A DNA stretch of 64,000 bases from Toxotes chatareus (lineage: Eukaryota; Chordata; Actinopteri; Toxotidae): positions 11,556,001 to 11,620,000 of the forward strand of contig CM028895.1 of assembly GCA_016801885.1 (NCBI GenBank), written 5' to 3'. The position numbers and the translations under genes are program-made. Shown here piece by piece: positions 25,434 to 37,008 of the stretch. Each line of letters begins with the position of its first letter. Positions within the stretch are counted from its first letter, which is position 1. The notes beneath the pieces were generated by a model, which did no database searches, was not told the origin of the DNA, and worked only from the letters and a program-made list of their open reading frames with translations.

Positions 25434-26412
25434 GATTAGTTACAGCACCTGTTATACTTGTGATTGATCAGACACTACAGGGTTTAAAATGGGTGAAGAA
25501 ATGTGGGATGACATTGCACTTGGGTGCTGATATGGGGAAAGATTTCTGCACTCCAATGTGTCATTTCAAAACTCGTTATTAGCATCTATGGGCAATGTCA
25601 TTCCCACCATGATTAAAACCTGAACTGATTACTGAGCAATATGATTGTCTGGAGCCGAGAAAAGAACAAAGAGCAATTGGAGGAATATGAAGAAAGGGAG
25701 ATGGACACCTCAGGGATGCAGACACAAAATACTATAGTATGCCACCTCCAATTGTCGTGAAATTTCTAAACCAGAAGAACAATCGTAAAAAGACTAGTCG
25801 TCCACTTGTAAATGTCACCAGTTACTGTTGCCACCCAGGCATGTACAGATGCTCTTTAGAAGCTAATTTAAGTCCTTTGATGTTTCACATAAACGCTAAC
25901 TGTAATGCTATTATCAACGCTTTCCATTCGAATGTTTGTATTATATGTTCTCGCTCTCATTAGTTTGGGAGTCTTACCTCAGTAGTTGTAATTGAATGAG
26001 GTTTTAGTTGGACATTTCTTATGCAATTTAACAAAATAGTGTATAAATGAAGAAAAAAAGGCGTTTATACTTCTTCTCAAGTACTTAATAATATATAATC
26101 ATAACCTCTACGATGAAAAATAATAATGGTAACTATAACTGTATGCTGATTTAGGTTTGTGAAAGACAATAATTTAAAATAAAGGTAAATTTTTATATTA
26201 GCAGTTCTATTATCCAGTTACTATTATCCAAGTTCTACTTGGATAATGTGCCCACTGACAACACACCACAACAAAACTTTTTATTATTTCAAGATTACAT
26301 CTGAACAGGAGATATTGGTCATAACTAATACAATTAAAAGACATTGTGCGGTAGCAGATAAAACACATTCCTGCTCATATACGTAACTGATACAATCAAA
26401 TTGCTAAATAAA
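25434..26412 (+). other. SOX7 3'UTR with candidate poly(A) signals
   Basis: This is AT-rich sequence after the SOX7 stop. AATAAA occurs at 26178-26183 and 26407-26412, with a perfect hairpin between them (26223-26247). The open frames here show no coding character. Confidence 0.55.
26223..26247. repeat. Perfect 11-bp hairpin with 3-nt loop
   Basis: The arms are ATTATCCAAGT and ACTTGGATAAT around TCT. The hairpin lies 40 bp after the first SOX7 poly(A) hexamer. Confidence 0.9.
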
Positions 26413-27834
26413 AACAGCAAAAGAAAGTAGGGCTCCTGCTTAGGTTTTGAAATATGGCATGTGCTACTTGTCCATCTTTGAATCCAGTGTCACACCACGT
26501 ATTCTTCTATTTCGGGTTGTGTCTAGCTGTTGTACTGCGAGTGGTCCATTATGACACCCACTCCCCTGCTCGCTTTTTTCCACCCTTCATCACATCATCC
26601 TTCTCCATCCGTCTCCTCTCGCTTTCATTTCATCCCGGTTCAGAGGATTAGTGTAAAACAGGCACAGCCGCCGCCACCCGCCTCCATCTCAACCATCCTT
26701 TGTTTTCCTGGAGTCTTATTCTGGGTGCCATCCCCACCCCTTCATCCCGTGTTATATCTTGCTGATGCAGACCTTTCGTAATCTGTGCAAAATAAATAAA
26801 AAAATAAATCCCAGGGCTTCGTTGACTGTTTTACACCCTCCTCATTTTTCTCTTTTTTTTCCCCTCTCTCCTCTGCACTCCTCCCCTTCTCACCCTCTCT
26901 GTTCTCTTGAATTTTTCTTTTTCGATAAAAGGAATTCAGGGGGCTTTTGACAAATCCTGGAGTCTGGCTGGTCTTCCTGCATTTTTTGGGAACAGTTGAG
27001 TCGTGCTTCTTGTAAAAAGGATGTGGCAGAGGAGCGGTGTTTCCTGACTGATAAGGGAAAAGCCTCTCTCCGTCAGGATGTTTGGGCCTGGCCGGGCCCT
27101 GCATTAAAGAGCCAGAGTGAGGGAAGGGAACCCGCTGTTCAGTGAGAGGGAGGAAACACGGCCGTGCTGATTAGCATCTTACTTACCCGCCATTTTTCAG
27201 GAGAGGCTTTGTCAACCTGGCCTGTTGTACCTTGACCACAAACACAGCACAAAAACCCACTTAGTAATGAGTGAAAAACAGGTTTCTTTCTCTGAAACCA
27301 GAAAAGAACACTTGTGGTGACTATACATACACAGAATATGACCTTTCTTGGTGCTCATATCCAAGCATAATCATGGTCTTTTGATACACCTTCCAACACT
27401 TACTGTGATTGTGATTAAACTGAGCAGAATGACAACATTCATCATGTACTAGAGTTTGCAGCTGGTCGCATATTGTGTTCATTTTTTGTGGGGTTACATC
27501 ATTACCCTTTGTGCCTGCAGGGAGATTCAAAACTCTGTGGAGGGTCCATTTGAGTGCAACCATATTTTGGATGTGGGAGCTGGACGGGTGATGCCCCAGG
27601 CATTCGGGGTGAGAAAGTAGTCTGTGGTGCAGCATCAGCCCCAGAGTTGTTGGGGTCAGGTCAGGGTGCTGCTGCAGACTCCCTTGGTAAAGACGCTCTG
27701 CAATGTCTCAACAATCACATCCACCACCTCAGGGTAGGACACGGTAACACGGACAAGGACAAAGACCCAAGCGTCAACAAAGCGTCCTCACGTTAGACGG
27801 CACACAAGACCCTCAAATCAAGCATGAGTTGAGG

Positions 27835-27872
27835 TAATATGATATAATGAACCCCATCATTATATCATATTA
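27835..27872. repeat. Perfect 16-bp hairpin with 6-nt loop
   Basis: The left arm (27835-27850) begins TAATATGATATAATGA and the right arm (27857-27872) is its exact reverse complement. The loop is ACCCCA. Confidence 0.92.
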
Positions 27873-29767
27873 TTCCACTATATTTTGATATTTTATAGCA
27901 TTTTTCATCAAAACAACTCAAATCATTATGGCCACTATGGAGATTTAGGGAAAGAGCAAAAATATAAGCAAGATAAAATGTAATGACCACTTTATGTCCA
28001 AACTGTCATAATTTCTTGAATCGAGAAAACCTTGTCTTGTCTTGTTTTGTTTTGACCTGACCTTTGTGACGAAGCAATTTTCAGATAACTTTTCGTTTAT
28101 ATGAAAAATTCTAAACCACCAGAGCAGGAGAGACACAGTTTTCACTGGACAGCCAAAGCAGTCAAAATCAAATAACTTCAAATACATGTTATGCATTTAA
28201 TTTAATTAAGTAGTGTAACTATAATATATTTGCACTTCCTGTTAGAATATATATAACGTTGCCACTGTTTTTCACTATGATCATCTTTTACCTGATTAGA
28301 TGCCTTTGCGGTGAGAAAATGAACACCAGTTGGCATCTAAACAATTAAATATGCACTTGTATTTTTTTGGAAAAGTAGTAAGTGATGGCCAATCCATATA
28401 ATAACACTTATTTTTGATTAGAGCATCAAAATCCTTTCTCTGAAATACCCAAAGCAGTTCTGCAGGAGTTGTGTGGATCCCATGGCTTGTCAAGATTTCG
28501 GGAAGTGAGGGCAAAACACTCAACATATCAGCCTCAATCCTTTCCTCCCTAGAAGTTGACTCACTGTCGTTAACCTTTAGTCAGACCCTACTGCTGAAAA
28601 CCAAAGACAGCCATCGCTGCTCTTTTAGCTGCAATAAATCAGCGAGAAAAGCAAAGGGATAAAATAATGTGTCAACAAACAGTGGCATGAAATTGTTGTG
28701 CACAGCATAAACTTTGCACTTGATACACTCAGGAACCTGCAGGAATTCCGCGAGAAGGAAGCACATAGCCTTTTTAATTTGACTAATTGAATCTTTCACA
28801 CACCTGTGGGATCACAAGAGTTACAATATTTGCAAATATAAGGATAAAGGCTGAACAAACAAAAGAGCCTCCTCTTGTTATTTCTCTCTGATTGCTGGCT
28901 GGCTCAGTTCCAGTCTCAGGTCAAGCCTGTGGAATGGGTCTGTCAGGTAGTCTGTTATGTTTCCTATTTCCTCCCCTGCCGTCATGTCACTTCCCTGGGC
29001 AAACAAACAACTCGACGGTCTAACCCACCACCAACTGTCAAGGTAACAACGTGAGGCTCGGTGTGTGTGGACGGGGCCCAGAGCTTGCACAGCTGTGTAA
29101 AGTATTATCCATCTGCTGGGACTGAGGTGAGCAGTGATCACTTTAAATATTGTGTCCTCCGGAGGCATGGAGGAGGCTGACTGTCTGGTTGGTCGCGCGT
29201 CCATTGTGTTGCCGGCAAGGGAGCGTCTAATCGCGTCACATTTGTAGGTTGACCATTCGTGCTATATGACGTTCTTTGCGTATTAACTGTAGGTCAAGGG
29301 GAAGTGGCTGATTTGAACTACGTGACTAAGGCATATCAGTGCATGAGACGGTGATGCCCTTTAAAGCAATGTACTACACAGTAGATATGGTGTGTTTGAG
29401 TGGGTCAGTGCTGCATTATGAGCACACTATATTTAAGCTGCATTCATTCTAAATAATTATTTGCACCTGAATGGAGCAACGCTGATGTACATAGTGATTC
29501 TGAGGGAATAATTACATCTTTTCCTGTCAAGCCTTGCAAATAGAAAACAACAAACCCATTACAACATCCTCATCACACTAAATGCGGTGAACTTTACACC
29601 AAATTAAACTACTTTGTGTGACGGATGGAGGCACACTTACATCAGTAAATACTAAATATTGTCGGAGTGCATTTCCAGTTGGAGAGTGTTACAGCAGCAT
29701 AATAACCTGTTTACAATTTGTACTTGGCCCTGAATCTGGCCAAAGGAGGAAAAGACGGGAGAAAAAA

Positions 29768-29784
29768 ACACACACACACACACA
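29768..29784. repeat. Short (CA)n run
   Basis: About eight CA units follow a poly(A) stretch. Confidence 0.85.
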
Positions 29785-30468
29785 TCTCACAGCAAGGGAT
29801 TATGGAGTGCAGCTATTCTTCATCTCATTGTGGCTCAACAACAGGCAGAGTGTGGGGTGTCGGGCAGGCGTGTACGTCGCCGGACTAAGAATGGACCAGA
29901 CTCGTCGAGGGACAGGTGCCATGTGGCAGAGGATGTGCGGGGACACAGATGGGGACCCCTGGAAAACTTGGGGGACTGTACGAGCAGCCAAGGGCCTCCC
30001 ACCCGTACCTGTGCTGTGAATGCTGCAGCTGAACAGGATCCGGCACCTGTTCTAAGCAGATACAGGCGACCAGCAAAAGCACAGAGGGAGGCCAGCACAT
30101 GGCTGCCAACCCAGGAAAGGAGAAGGCTAGATTTTCATTTACCCATAAGCGTAGCCTGATTACCAAGCCGGCACAGGCAGGAAAGCTTGTGTTCTGCTGC
30201 AGAATGTACAAAAAAGGATTGAGAAATGTGCTTTCTTCCAGAAGTAAGTGCATTTTAGTAAACTCCCCCTTAAAAAAGACAAAAAAACAAAAAACACTTC
30301 AATAAGAGCTTTCTAGTTGTGTATTAATTTTAAAACAGTCTTTATAAACTTTGGTTTGAAAAGTTATAAAACCCTTTCAGGCAGATTTATTATTTCTAAA
30401 ACAAGTGATTCAAAATTGCAGAGCATGTCCTATTTTTACAGCCTGACCTACACTGCTCTCTCTCTGTC

Positions 30469-30473
<5 letters not shown>

Positions 30474-30518
<45 letters not shown>
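30474..30518. repeat. (CT)n microsatellite
   Basis: About 22 CT units follow an imperfect CT-rich lead-in from about 30455. Confidence 0.95.
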
Positions 30519-30522
<4 letters not shown>

Positions 30523-31661
30523 GCATGGCTTGCACTACTCTTCATTATGTATGCTGCAGCGCTATTTGGCTTGTTTTTGACTGCTGCAGATTCTCCCAGG
30601 GGTGGTGTAACTCTTCACCTCAGTGTGGAGGAGGATGTTCCTATTGTGCTTCCTAATTGCAATGTGGTTGTTCCATTTAAGAGATAGAACGTCCTTATCT
30701 GTTCTGTGTGTGATCTTGTGTTGTGGGAATAACTGGAAGAGACATTACTTATTTTGATACATGTTTTTAATTGAGTTGCTTACAGTATTTGATTCAATGT
30801 TTTCATATTCTCACAGCTGTATTTAATCACGACCATGTCAAAAAACCTGAGACATGCAGTAGAATTATAATTCCTGCAAAGTTTTTCAAAGCTTACCATT
30901 GGTTGTCTCTTGAGATGTTGCAGTTTTCTATTATTCATTCATAATTATGGAAAACATTAACTACTACCATGTTCAAATGTTAACACATCACTCCTTTAAA
31001 GGACAAAGGCTACATGTCTTTGATCATAAGTCACTCCCCCGTCCTTTCCATTTCGGTGAGTCTACACACTGCGTCGTCCTGCACCAACAGACTTTACTCA
31101 GAGTGCATCCTGAGAAGCAGACACACTAATGATTTAGATGAGTGATGTTATAAGTTCAGCAGTGTGTGAGAGAGCCCCTCTTTACAGCTACTGTGGAGGA
31201 TAGACAAAGCAAACCACTGGGCTGCCTAATGACAGCTTCTGAGACACCCTGAGAGCCATTCAGCTTAAAATATTTCAGCAAATATCATTCATGAGATTCA
31301 TGTGTTTACAATGCAGTTTATCAGATTGCAAAGCAGATGTGATCAGTCCCCCCTCAGAGTTCTTTGATTTGTGACATTGGCACGTATTGAGACCTGACTT
31401 TCTTCAGGTTTGTTGTTCTTGTTCTGCTGTATGTCGACTGTATTAGTTTGCAGGTTCATTGAGAGATGACAGTAACCATTGCTTCAGATTCTGATATTGT
31501 TGCCATGTTCTTTTGTTCCTCTCCAGATTTTTTGTGAGGACACAGAAACCTGGGCCTTTACTCCTGAGATGAAGAATGGGACGTAATGTACGGTACTGGG
31601 GATTTTGAGCGAATGGGGTAGAGGGGTGTGAAAGTCTTTTACACTGTTATGATTGACAGTG

Positions 31662-31917
31662 TTATTGTCTGGGTGTTTTGGCACATCTTTCATCCTCATC
31701 CTCACATTCTTCCTCATTCCTTTCCCTCTTCTCAACTCTGGTTTCTGCAGGAGGTGGGTCCCCCTCTTCTTCTTCTGGAACTACATTGTTGCTCTCACTT
31801 TCATTCCAAACACTGCTGGCATCACTGTCCCAGTCACTGTCTTCAAATTCATCCCAACACCTAATTCTCTTGCTGCTATTTTCCTCATCCTCATCATCTT
31901 CTTCTCGAGAACGTTGC
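31662..31917 (-). CDS. Possible terminal exon of an unidentified minus-strand gene
   Basis: On the minus strand, a pyrimidine-rich stretch ending GTATCCAG (a good acceptor, 31925-31918) is followed by an open frame of about 84 codons that stops at TAA (31664-31662). The product is strikingly acidic and tryptophan-containing: QRSREEDDEDEENSSKRIR, then CWDEFEDSDWDSDASSVWNE, then EEEEGDPPPAETRVEKRERN, ending ERCAKTPRQ. Such composition is typical of disordered nuclear or cytosolic tails and unlike the neighbouring non-coding DNA. The first base is the third position of a codon shared with an upstream exon, which would lie at higher coordinates. I could not find that exon before the satellite. 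I do not recognise the protein. It could equally be a chance open frame in purine-rich DNA. Confidence 0.35.
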
Positions 31918-34045
31918 CTGGATACACCAGGCAGGGGGATAAAATTTAGATATCACCCATAGTCTGACAACTGTTTGTGTATGATGACTTATCAGTGATG
32001 CAAGTTCCTACATAAAGGAACAACAAGCCTCATTTACTGGTGCTTATCCAGAGATAAAGTACGTCAGCTATGACACACAGCATTTCCGCTGCCTTGATGT
32101 GCTGTGTTTACACTCAGAATTTCTGGGTAAGAATGCTTCTGACTGACCTTGGCAACGGGTCACTCTGGCATAATTTCCATGCACACTCCCATTCCCCAAC
32201 CTTACGTTATGGGTGTAATATTCGGGATGTTGTTCATGTCTGAGCCTGAAGGAATCCCTTCCTGCTGGATGCTCGGCCCCGTTTCCTTAAAGACTCAACA
32301 TCAAAAATGAGACACATGGAAATGACTCACACAGTTGTCCCCAGAGTTCAGACACTTCAACTAAAGTACCATGTTGACAGGTTCAAAACAGGATATGAGC
32401 TGGATAGGTCTATGTTTATTACAGATGGCAGAATACTTAAGAGCAGTGATAGCTGAAAGCTCTGATAAGCAAATCAAGCAGCTTCAGTCACGTATCCACT
32501 GTGACCTACAAGTGGGCACACAAAGACTGAACTCACAAACCATTACCACTACTAATTTACAGTGTGAGTTCATTTCAGACACAGAGGCAACCATGTTACA
32601 AATATACTATCATGCAAACAGATAATAGTGTACAATAATTTCATCTTCAGGCTCCCTGGACATGTCAGCTGCATCTCCACTCCAAAAAGAGCTTCACAGC
32701 AGCAATGCAGCACATGCGACAGTGAAGTTATATCAAGACATTTTCCAACTTAGACTCTTTTAAGCAGACTGCACTCTCCAGAAGACTCGACCCCGTAGTT
32801 TGGTAAATTCTGCTTCTGCAAAATATTACACAGTTTGCACTTTCACAGGGCAGTTTTCCCAGGTGTTTTGAACTAAGAATCTATAAAAACTCATTAATTA
32901 CAATTGCCCATGACCTTATAGGCTAACTTATGCCATTTATAAACTGACCAGTTTCTGCTTAGTAGTGGGATAATAATTCTACAGACCAAAGTGCTGTATA
33001 TAAATTAAAGAGTAACATAAGAAATGCAGGCTGCACTATTAAATTATTCTACAACCTCTATCACTGGTATGTGTACATTTTGGTGAGAAAAAATATATTT
33101 TAAAAAAAATCTGAATTTATTTTTATGCAGTTATTCTTCTAATTGGCTCCAGCTGTGTGCAGCCCAGGTGTTACCAGTATAGTCAATTAGCCAGCACAAG
33201 ATGAAGAGAAATGAAGATACTGTACATGTAGAGTGACATGAAGATATAACATACTTTACCCCTTTTTGTTTACTTTTCCACCCCACTATGTATTATCATG
33301 TCCATGTATTATATTCAAACAACAAAGAAATAATGAATATTTAAAACTGAATTGTATGCCTTATATTTTTAATGATTTTTTTGCAGCTTTTTTGTTAATA
33401 CTTTTACTATTGCTAAGTGAAGTCTAGCTGCTAATTGGTGGGCAGCATGGTAGTACATGAAACCTGTCCTTTATATCCCTCCAAAGCTTACAGTATTTTT
33501 ATAAAGCAGGCTGTTAATTTGGTGTGATCTCTGCCTTTCACAGCAGTGCCAAGTGTGCTACATGCACATTCACAAAGGACGAAGAATTAAACTTGAAACT
33601 ACCCAGGTCTGACTTTGGCCAAGTCTTCTGTAGGCCTGATTACTTTTTCAGCATCTAGTGGCCATGAGAGGAAGCGCAGCCTTAAGCGCTTCCGCCCTTA
33701 TGGTTCAGCGTAAAGCCACGGTGGAAATGGGTCGTGTGTCCGTGAGCCTGATCCTTAGGCACGAAGTCCCTGTGTTCTGTGTTTTCCAAGACTATCGTTT
33801 TTTCAGTTATACAGGAATCTGGGTATTTCAATAGAGACGTTAGCTTCCTGTAGCTATACCTATGCTAATTGCTTTTCAGCTACCCAAGCTAAATAATCAT
33901 GGAATTAGTCAGAATTGCTATATATGTATTTATAGGTGTGGCGGATCAGCGTCGATTACTGTATAACAATACAACGTTATAAATAACGCCACCTCTTCTG
34001 TATAGCTGTTAATATAGAGCCAGGTTTGAATACTTGTGTATAACT
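31918..34045. other. Intergenic or intronic sequence, nothing recognised
   Basis: AT-rich DNA without repeats I can name. If the minus-strand exon at 31662-31917 is real, this could be its intron. No clear partner exon with a donor in the needed phase was found. Confidence 0.5.
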
Positions 34046-34128
34046 GTCAGGATGGCCGAGCGGTCTAAGGCGCTGCGTTCAGGTCGCAGTCTCCCCTGGA
34101 GGCGTGGGTTCGAATCCCACTTCTGACA
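34046..34128 (+). tRNA. tRNA-Leu (anticodon CAG)
   Basis: This is an 83-nt type II tRNA with a long variable arm. The acceptor stem pairs GTCAGGA (34046-34052) with TTCTGAC (34121-34127), with one G-T wobble, and A at 34128 is the discriminator base. The A box is seen in GGCCGAGCGGTCTAAGGCGC. The anticodon stem CTGCG/CGCAG holds the loop TTCAGGT, with CAG at 34080-34082. The B box is GGTTCGAATCC. There is no intron. T4 at 34137-34140 and a longer T run near 34170 can terminate RNA polymerase III. The sequence is almost identical to human tRNA-Leu-CAG, so it looks functional. Confidence 0.97.
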
Positions 34129-35910
34129 GATACTTCTTTTCCAACTTGACGTTCTTAATTTCTCTATTTACATTTTTTTTTTTTTACTTCAATTAGCTTT
34201 GCCAGTTAAAAGCCTCCTGTTTTACTTGGTCAGGTAACAGCTGTTTGCTTATATAAAGCAGAAGAATCTTTATATAAGCAAGAGTACTTTTAGTTCTTAC
34301 TAATAGAACTGTCAGCCCCCATGTCTTATATTAGAAGATCTGTTTGGCTAAACCCCAAACTTGCAGATTTTTTACAGCTTAAAAAGAAATGAATCAAACA
34401 AAACTGCAAATGGATAAATATAACTGAACATTTAAATTAGCATTCTCCAGGGGTTTTCTGTAAGTATAGTAGGATTAGTCCAGAGCGTGGGCCTGTTACT
34501 GTAGGATTGTGTGAATGTGCTTTGTGTGTTAATGCTCCTTCTCCTGGTTATAATTTTATACTCTCTCCCTGTGACCTTATTGTGAGAGGTAAAGGTTAAA
34601 GAGTGAACCCAGGTAAATCCTGTCTGGACACTTATTACCATGAGATTGGCACAGGTCCAGCATCCTATAGATTAGAACGCTAGTCACGAAGACATGAATT
34701 CGTTCCTTGTATCTTCTCTTGGTTATTTATTTAGGATGTCTAATTCAAAATGCAGAGGGAGCTCACCTATTCAAGGTGTTTTCCTGTTTCTCTTTTGGTT
34801 TGAAGGATAGATGGTGGTATAGATGAATAACTGATAAATAGACACTTATCATAATGGCAAGTTGTATTCATTTATTTATTTATTATCTAAATTGTATTTT
34901 TAAATCTCCTCATGAACTTAAGACTGCAGTGGAGTTGGAAAACTACAGAACATTGGTACTTCTAAATCACTGGAAATCCTAGAACCTTTGTTTGTATTTA
35001 AATGCTTTGTGTAGAGCTTTAGTAGGACTATGACTTAACGTAGTAGGAGTCCTGTTTCACAGCAGGTTGCACTCTAAATAGCCCTGATATTTTAACTGCA
35101 GCCAGGAGGGGGGAGTGCTAAGCCTGAACATCAGCACACACATGTGAGCTTGACAGATGATGAGATTTAGGGGCATCCTGCTGTGACTGTGATCCAAACT
35201 GCAGCAGCATGATGGAGGACAGATGGCTGACAGGAGACTAAAATACCAATCATATTTAATCCAGTTAGCGGCAGACTACAGGTTCTGGGAAATTATTTCA
35301 TGGTGGGTGTTTCAATCTCTGGGAGGCTGGTCATAGATGTGGTGGGGCACTTTATTTGGTTGATTATAGGAGTAAAGGTGGGATCATAGGTGTAAAATTT
35401 CTCGTAGGAGAAATATTTGTTTCAGAATTCAGGCATTTGATCGCAAGATAAATCATTTCTGATGAAACTGCAACTCCTCGTCGATGACTCCATTCAGAGC
35501 TGAGTCACTGATCATATGCGCTGTTTCATTTGCTTCTGAGGAGGGGAGGTGCCTTCCTCACACAGGAAAACCCGAAGTCATTGTACAAAACTGCATTCTC
35601 AGTACTTCTTCTGAGTCACTCACGCATCGTTATGACGCAGCAGGGGCACTGGGGGTCTTTCTGCTATTTTTTCCCATGAGTCAGGACACAATAAATCTGC
35701 CCACCCTGAGTCAACTCCACCCCACCATGACCCATCAAGCTCCTTAAGACCGAAGACAGATGGCAGCGTAAGAGCTCTCTCTTCCCCTCTGTATGTGTGT
35801 GTTTGTCCGTGGGAGTGGGTCCTCCTGTGATTAGGCACTTCTTGAAACTCCCGACACCACTGGGATGGATCGGCATGCTGTCTGTAAACCCCTGATAAGA
35901 GTAACCCCTC
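34129..35910. other. Intergenic region, no supported gene
   Basis: Apart from the hairpin at 34245-34281, I see no gene or clear repeat in this stretch. Confidence 0.6.
34245..34281. repeat. Perfect 14-bp hairpin with 9-nt loop
   Basis: The arms are TTGCTTATATAAAG (34245-34258) and CTTTATATAAGCAA (34268-34281). It starts 117 bp after the tRNA. Each arm contains TATATAA, so it also resembles a pair of inverted TATA boxes. Confidence 0.9.
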
Positions 35911-35911
35911 A

Positions 35912-36290
35912 TGCAGGGGCGGGCTGGCCATCGGGAAGTTTCCCGAACGGCCTGTGTGTTCCTGGCCGGTGGTCTGAACATTTTTTTACCCTATAAAATG
36001 TAGCATCAGTGTACCACAGCAGCGTGTCCTCGCAGCCGCAGGTGGCACAGAGCGGAACGTAACCAAGGGGGTAGTTGTAGGATTCAGCAGTGAGGATCAC
36101 TTCCGCGTTCGCGTTTCTCAGCTGCCACTGGGGACTGGGCTCCAGAAGTGAGCAATTCTCCAATGACCCCCATGTTATGCTCTGTTGATCAGGGGCGGAC
36201 TGGGGTTGAAATTTAGCCCGGGAGCTTGGTTTGGAGAGGCCTTTTAACTGATCACATGACGGACGCAAGTGGAACTGTGATTTTAACATG
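35912..36290. repeat. Degenerate interspersed repeat fragment
   Basis: Two direct copies of CAGGGGCGGRCTGG, near 35915 and 36191, bound moderately GC-rich sequence unlike its flanks. The motif resembles one often seen in fish interspersed repeats, but I cannot assign a family. The open frame on the minus strand at 35909-36289 has no recognisable domain. Confidence 0.45.
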
Positions 36291-36426
36291 AGTACTTTAT
36301 TTGCAAAATAAAAACAATCTAATGATATACATGATATACAGTCAGTAGAGTGTACTAAAGTAAGCTACTTATGCTCACACATACTATGCATACTCAAACA
36401 TTATGTTTATTTAAAAATTAAAACTA

Positions 36427-36447
36427 CTGTGTGTGTGTGTGTGCGTG
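36427..36447. repeat. Short (GT)n run
   Basis: About nine GT units lie immediately before the interspersed repeat that follows. Confidence 0.85.
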
Positions 36448-36448
36448 C

Positions 36449-37008
36449 AGTGTTGGGAAGGGTATTTTCAAAATGTATTCCTTTACAGAATACAGAATAC
36501 ATACCCCAAAAAAGTAATTTGTAATGTATTCCATTATATTACTCAATCTGAGTAACGTATTCTGAATACTTGGATTACTTCCACATTGAATTGCATTTTA
36601 AAAGTGTAGGAATGCGGCCATCAAATCCTGCTTATTAAACAGCCCTGTTCTGTGTGTTCTTCTGCTCTAATTGTCTGAATGTGTTAGGTCCAAGACACCC
36701 TGCAGTCTTCAATGTGAAATGCTGTTTGAATTTCCAAGACAGAAATGCATTCCTGTCCGACTCTGTTTTGCCGGCTGTGGCTCAAGCTCTCGCTCCTGGT
36801 GTTCCTCGTCCGACTCCATTCTGACCGACTGATCAGGCAAATAGATTGTTTATTTACGTTTGTTTCCGTGGAGTCAGGGCTTCTGGGAAATGCGTTCCTT
36901 AAATATAAACTGGTGAAACAGAGAAGTATCATCACGTAATCCATTGATTTCAACAATGTAACTGTATTCTGAATACTATCTATTTAAACTGTAAATGTAA
37001 TGGAATAC
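36449..37008. mobile_element. Fish interspersed repeat (CAGTGTTGGGAAGG type), right end apparently missing
   Basis: The element begins CAGTGTTGGGAAGGGTATTT and carries many ATTCTGAATAC and ACAGAATACA motifs in both orientations, as in a common class of fish repeats that start with GTGTTGGG. Such elements would be expected to end in the inverse, CCCAACACTG. Here the sequence instead stops at GGAATAC and passes straight into satellite at 37009-37011. It was therefore interrupted or truncated at the satellite boundary. Family assignment is from memory of the motif. Confidence 0.5.

Larger units (their letters stand above)
26413..31661. other. Intergenic region, no supported gene
   Basis: The stretch is mixed AT-rich and pyrimidine-rich sequence. 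Open frames of 60-130 codons exist on both strands (for example 29618-30019 and 29885-30253) but overlap one another and lack domains or protein-like composition. A perfect hairpin is at 27835-27872 and a CT microsatellite at 30474-30518. The balanced-composition segments near 26450-27230 could be regulatory. Confidence 0.6.

Noticed and set aside
29618..30253. Overlapping open frames on both strands near 30 kb as a gene
   Set aside because: Frames overlap in four reading frames, none has splice sites in compatible phase that I can find, and no domain is recognisable.
35909..36289. 126-codon minus-strand frame inside the 35.9-kb repeat fragment
   Set aside because: It lies within an interspersed repeat and carries no recognised domain; it may be decayed sequence of the repeat.
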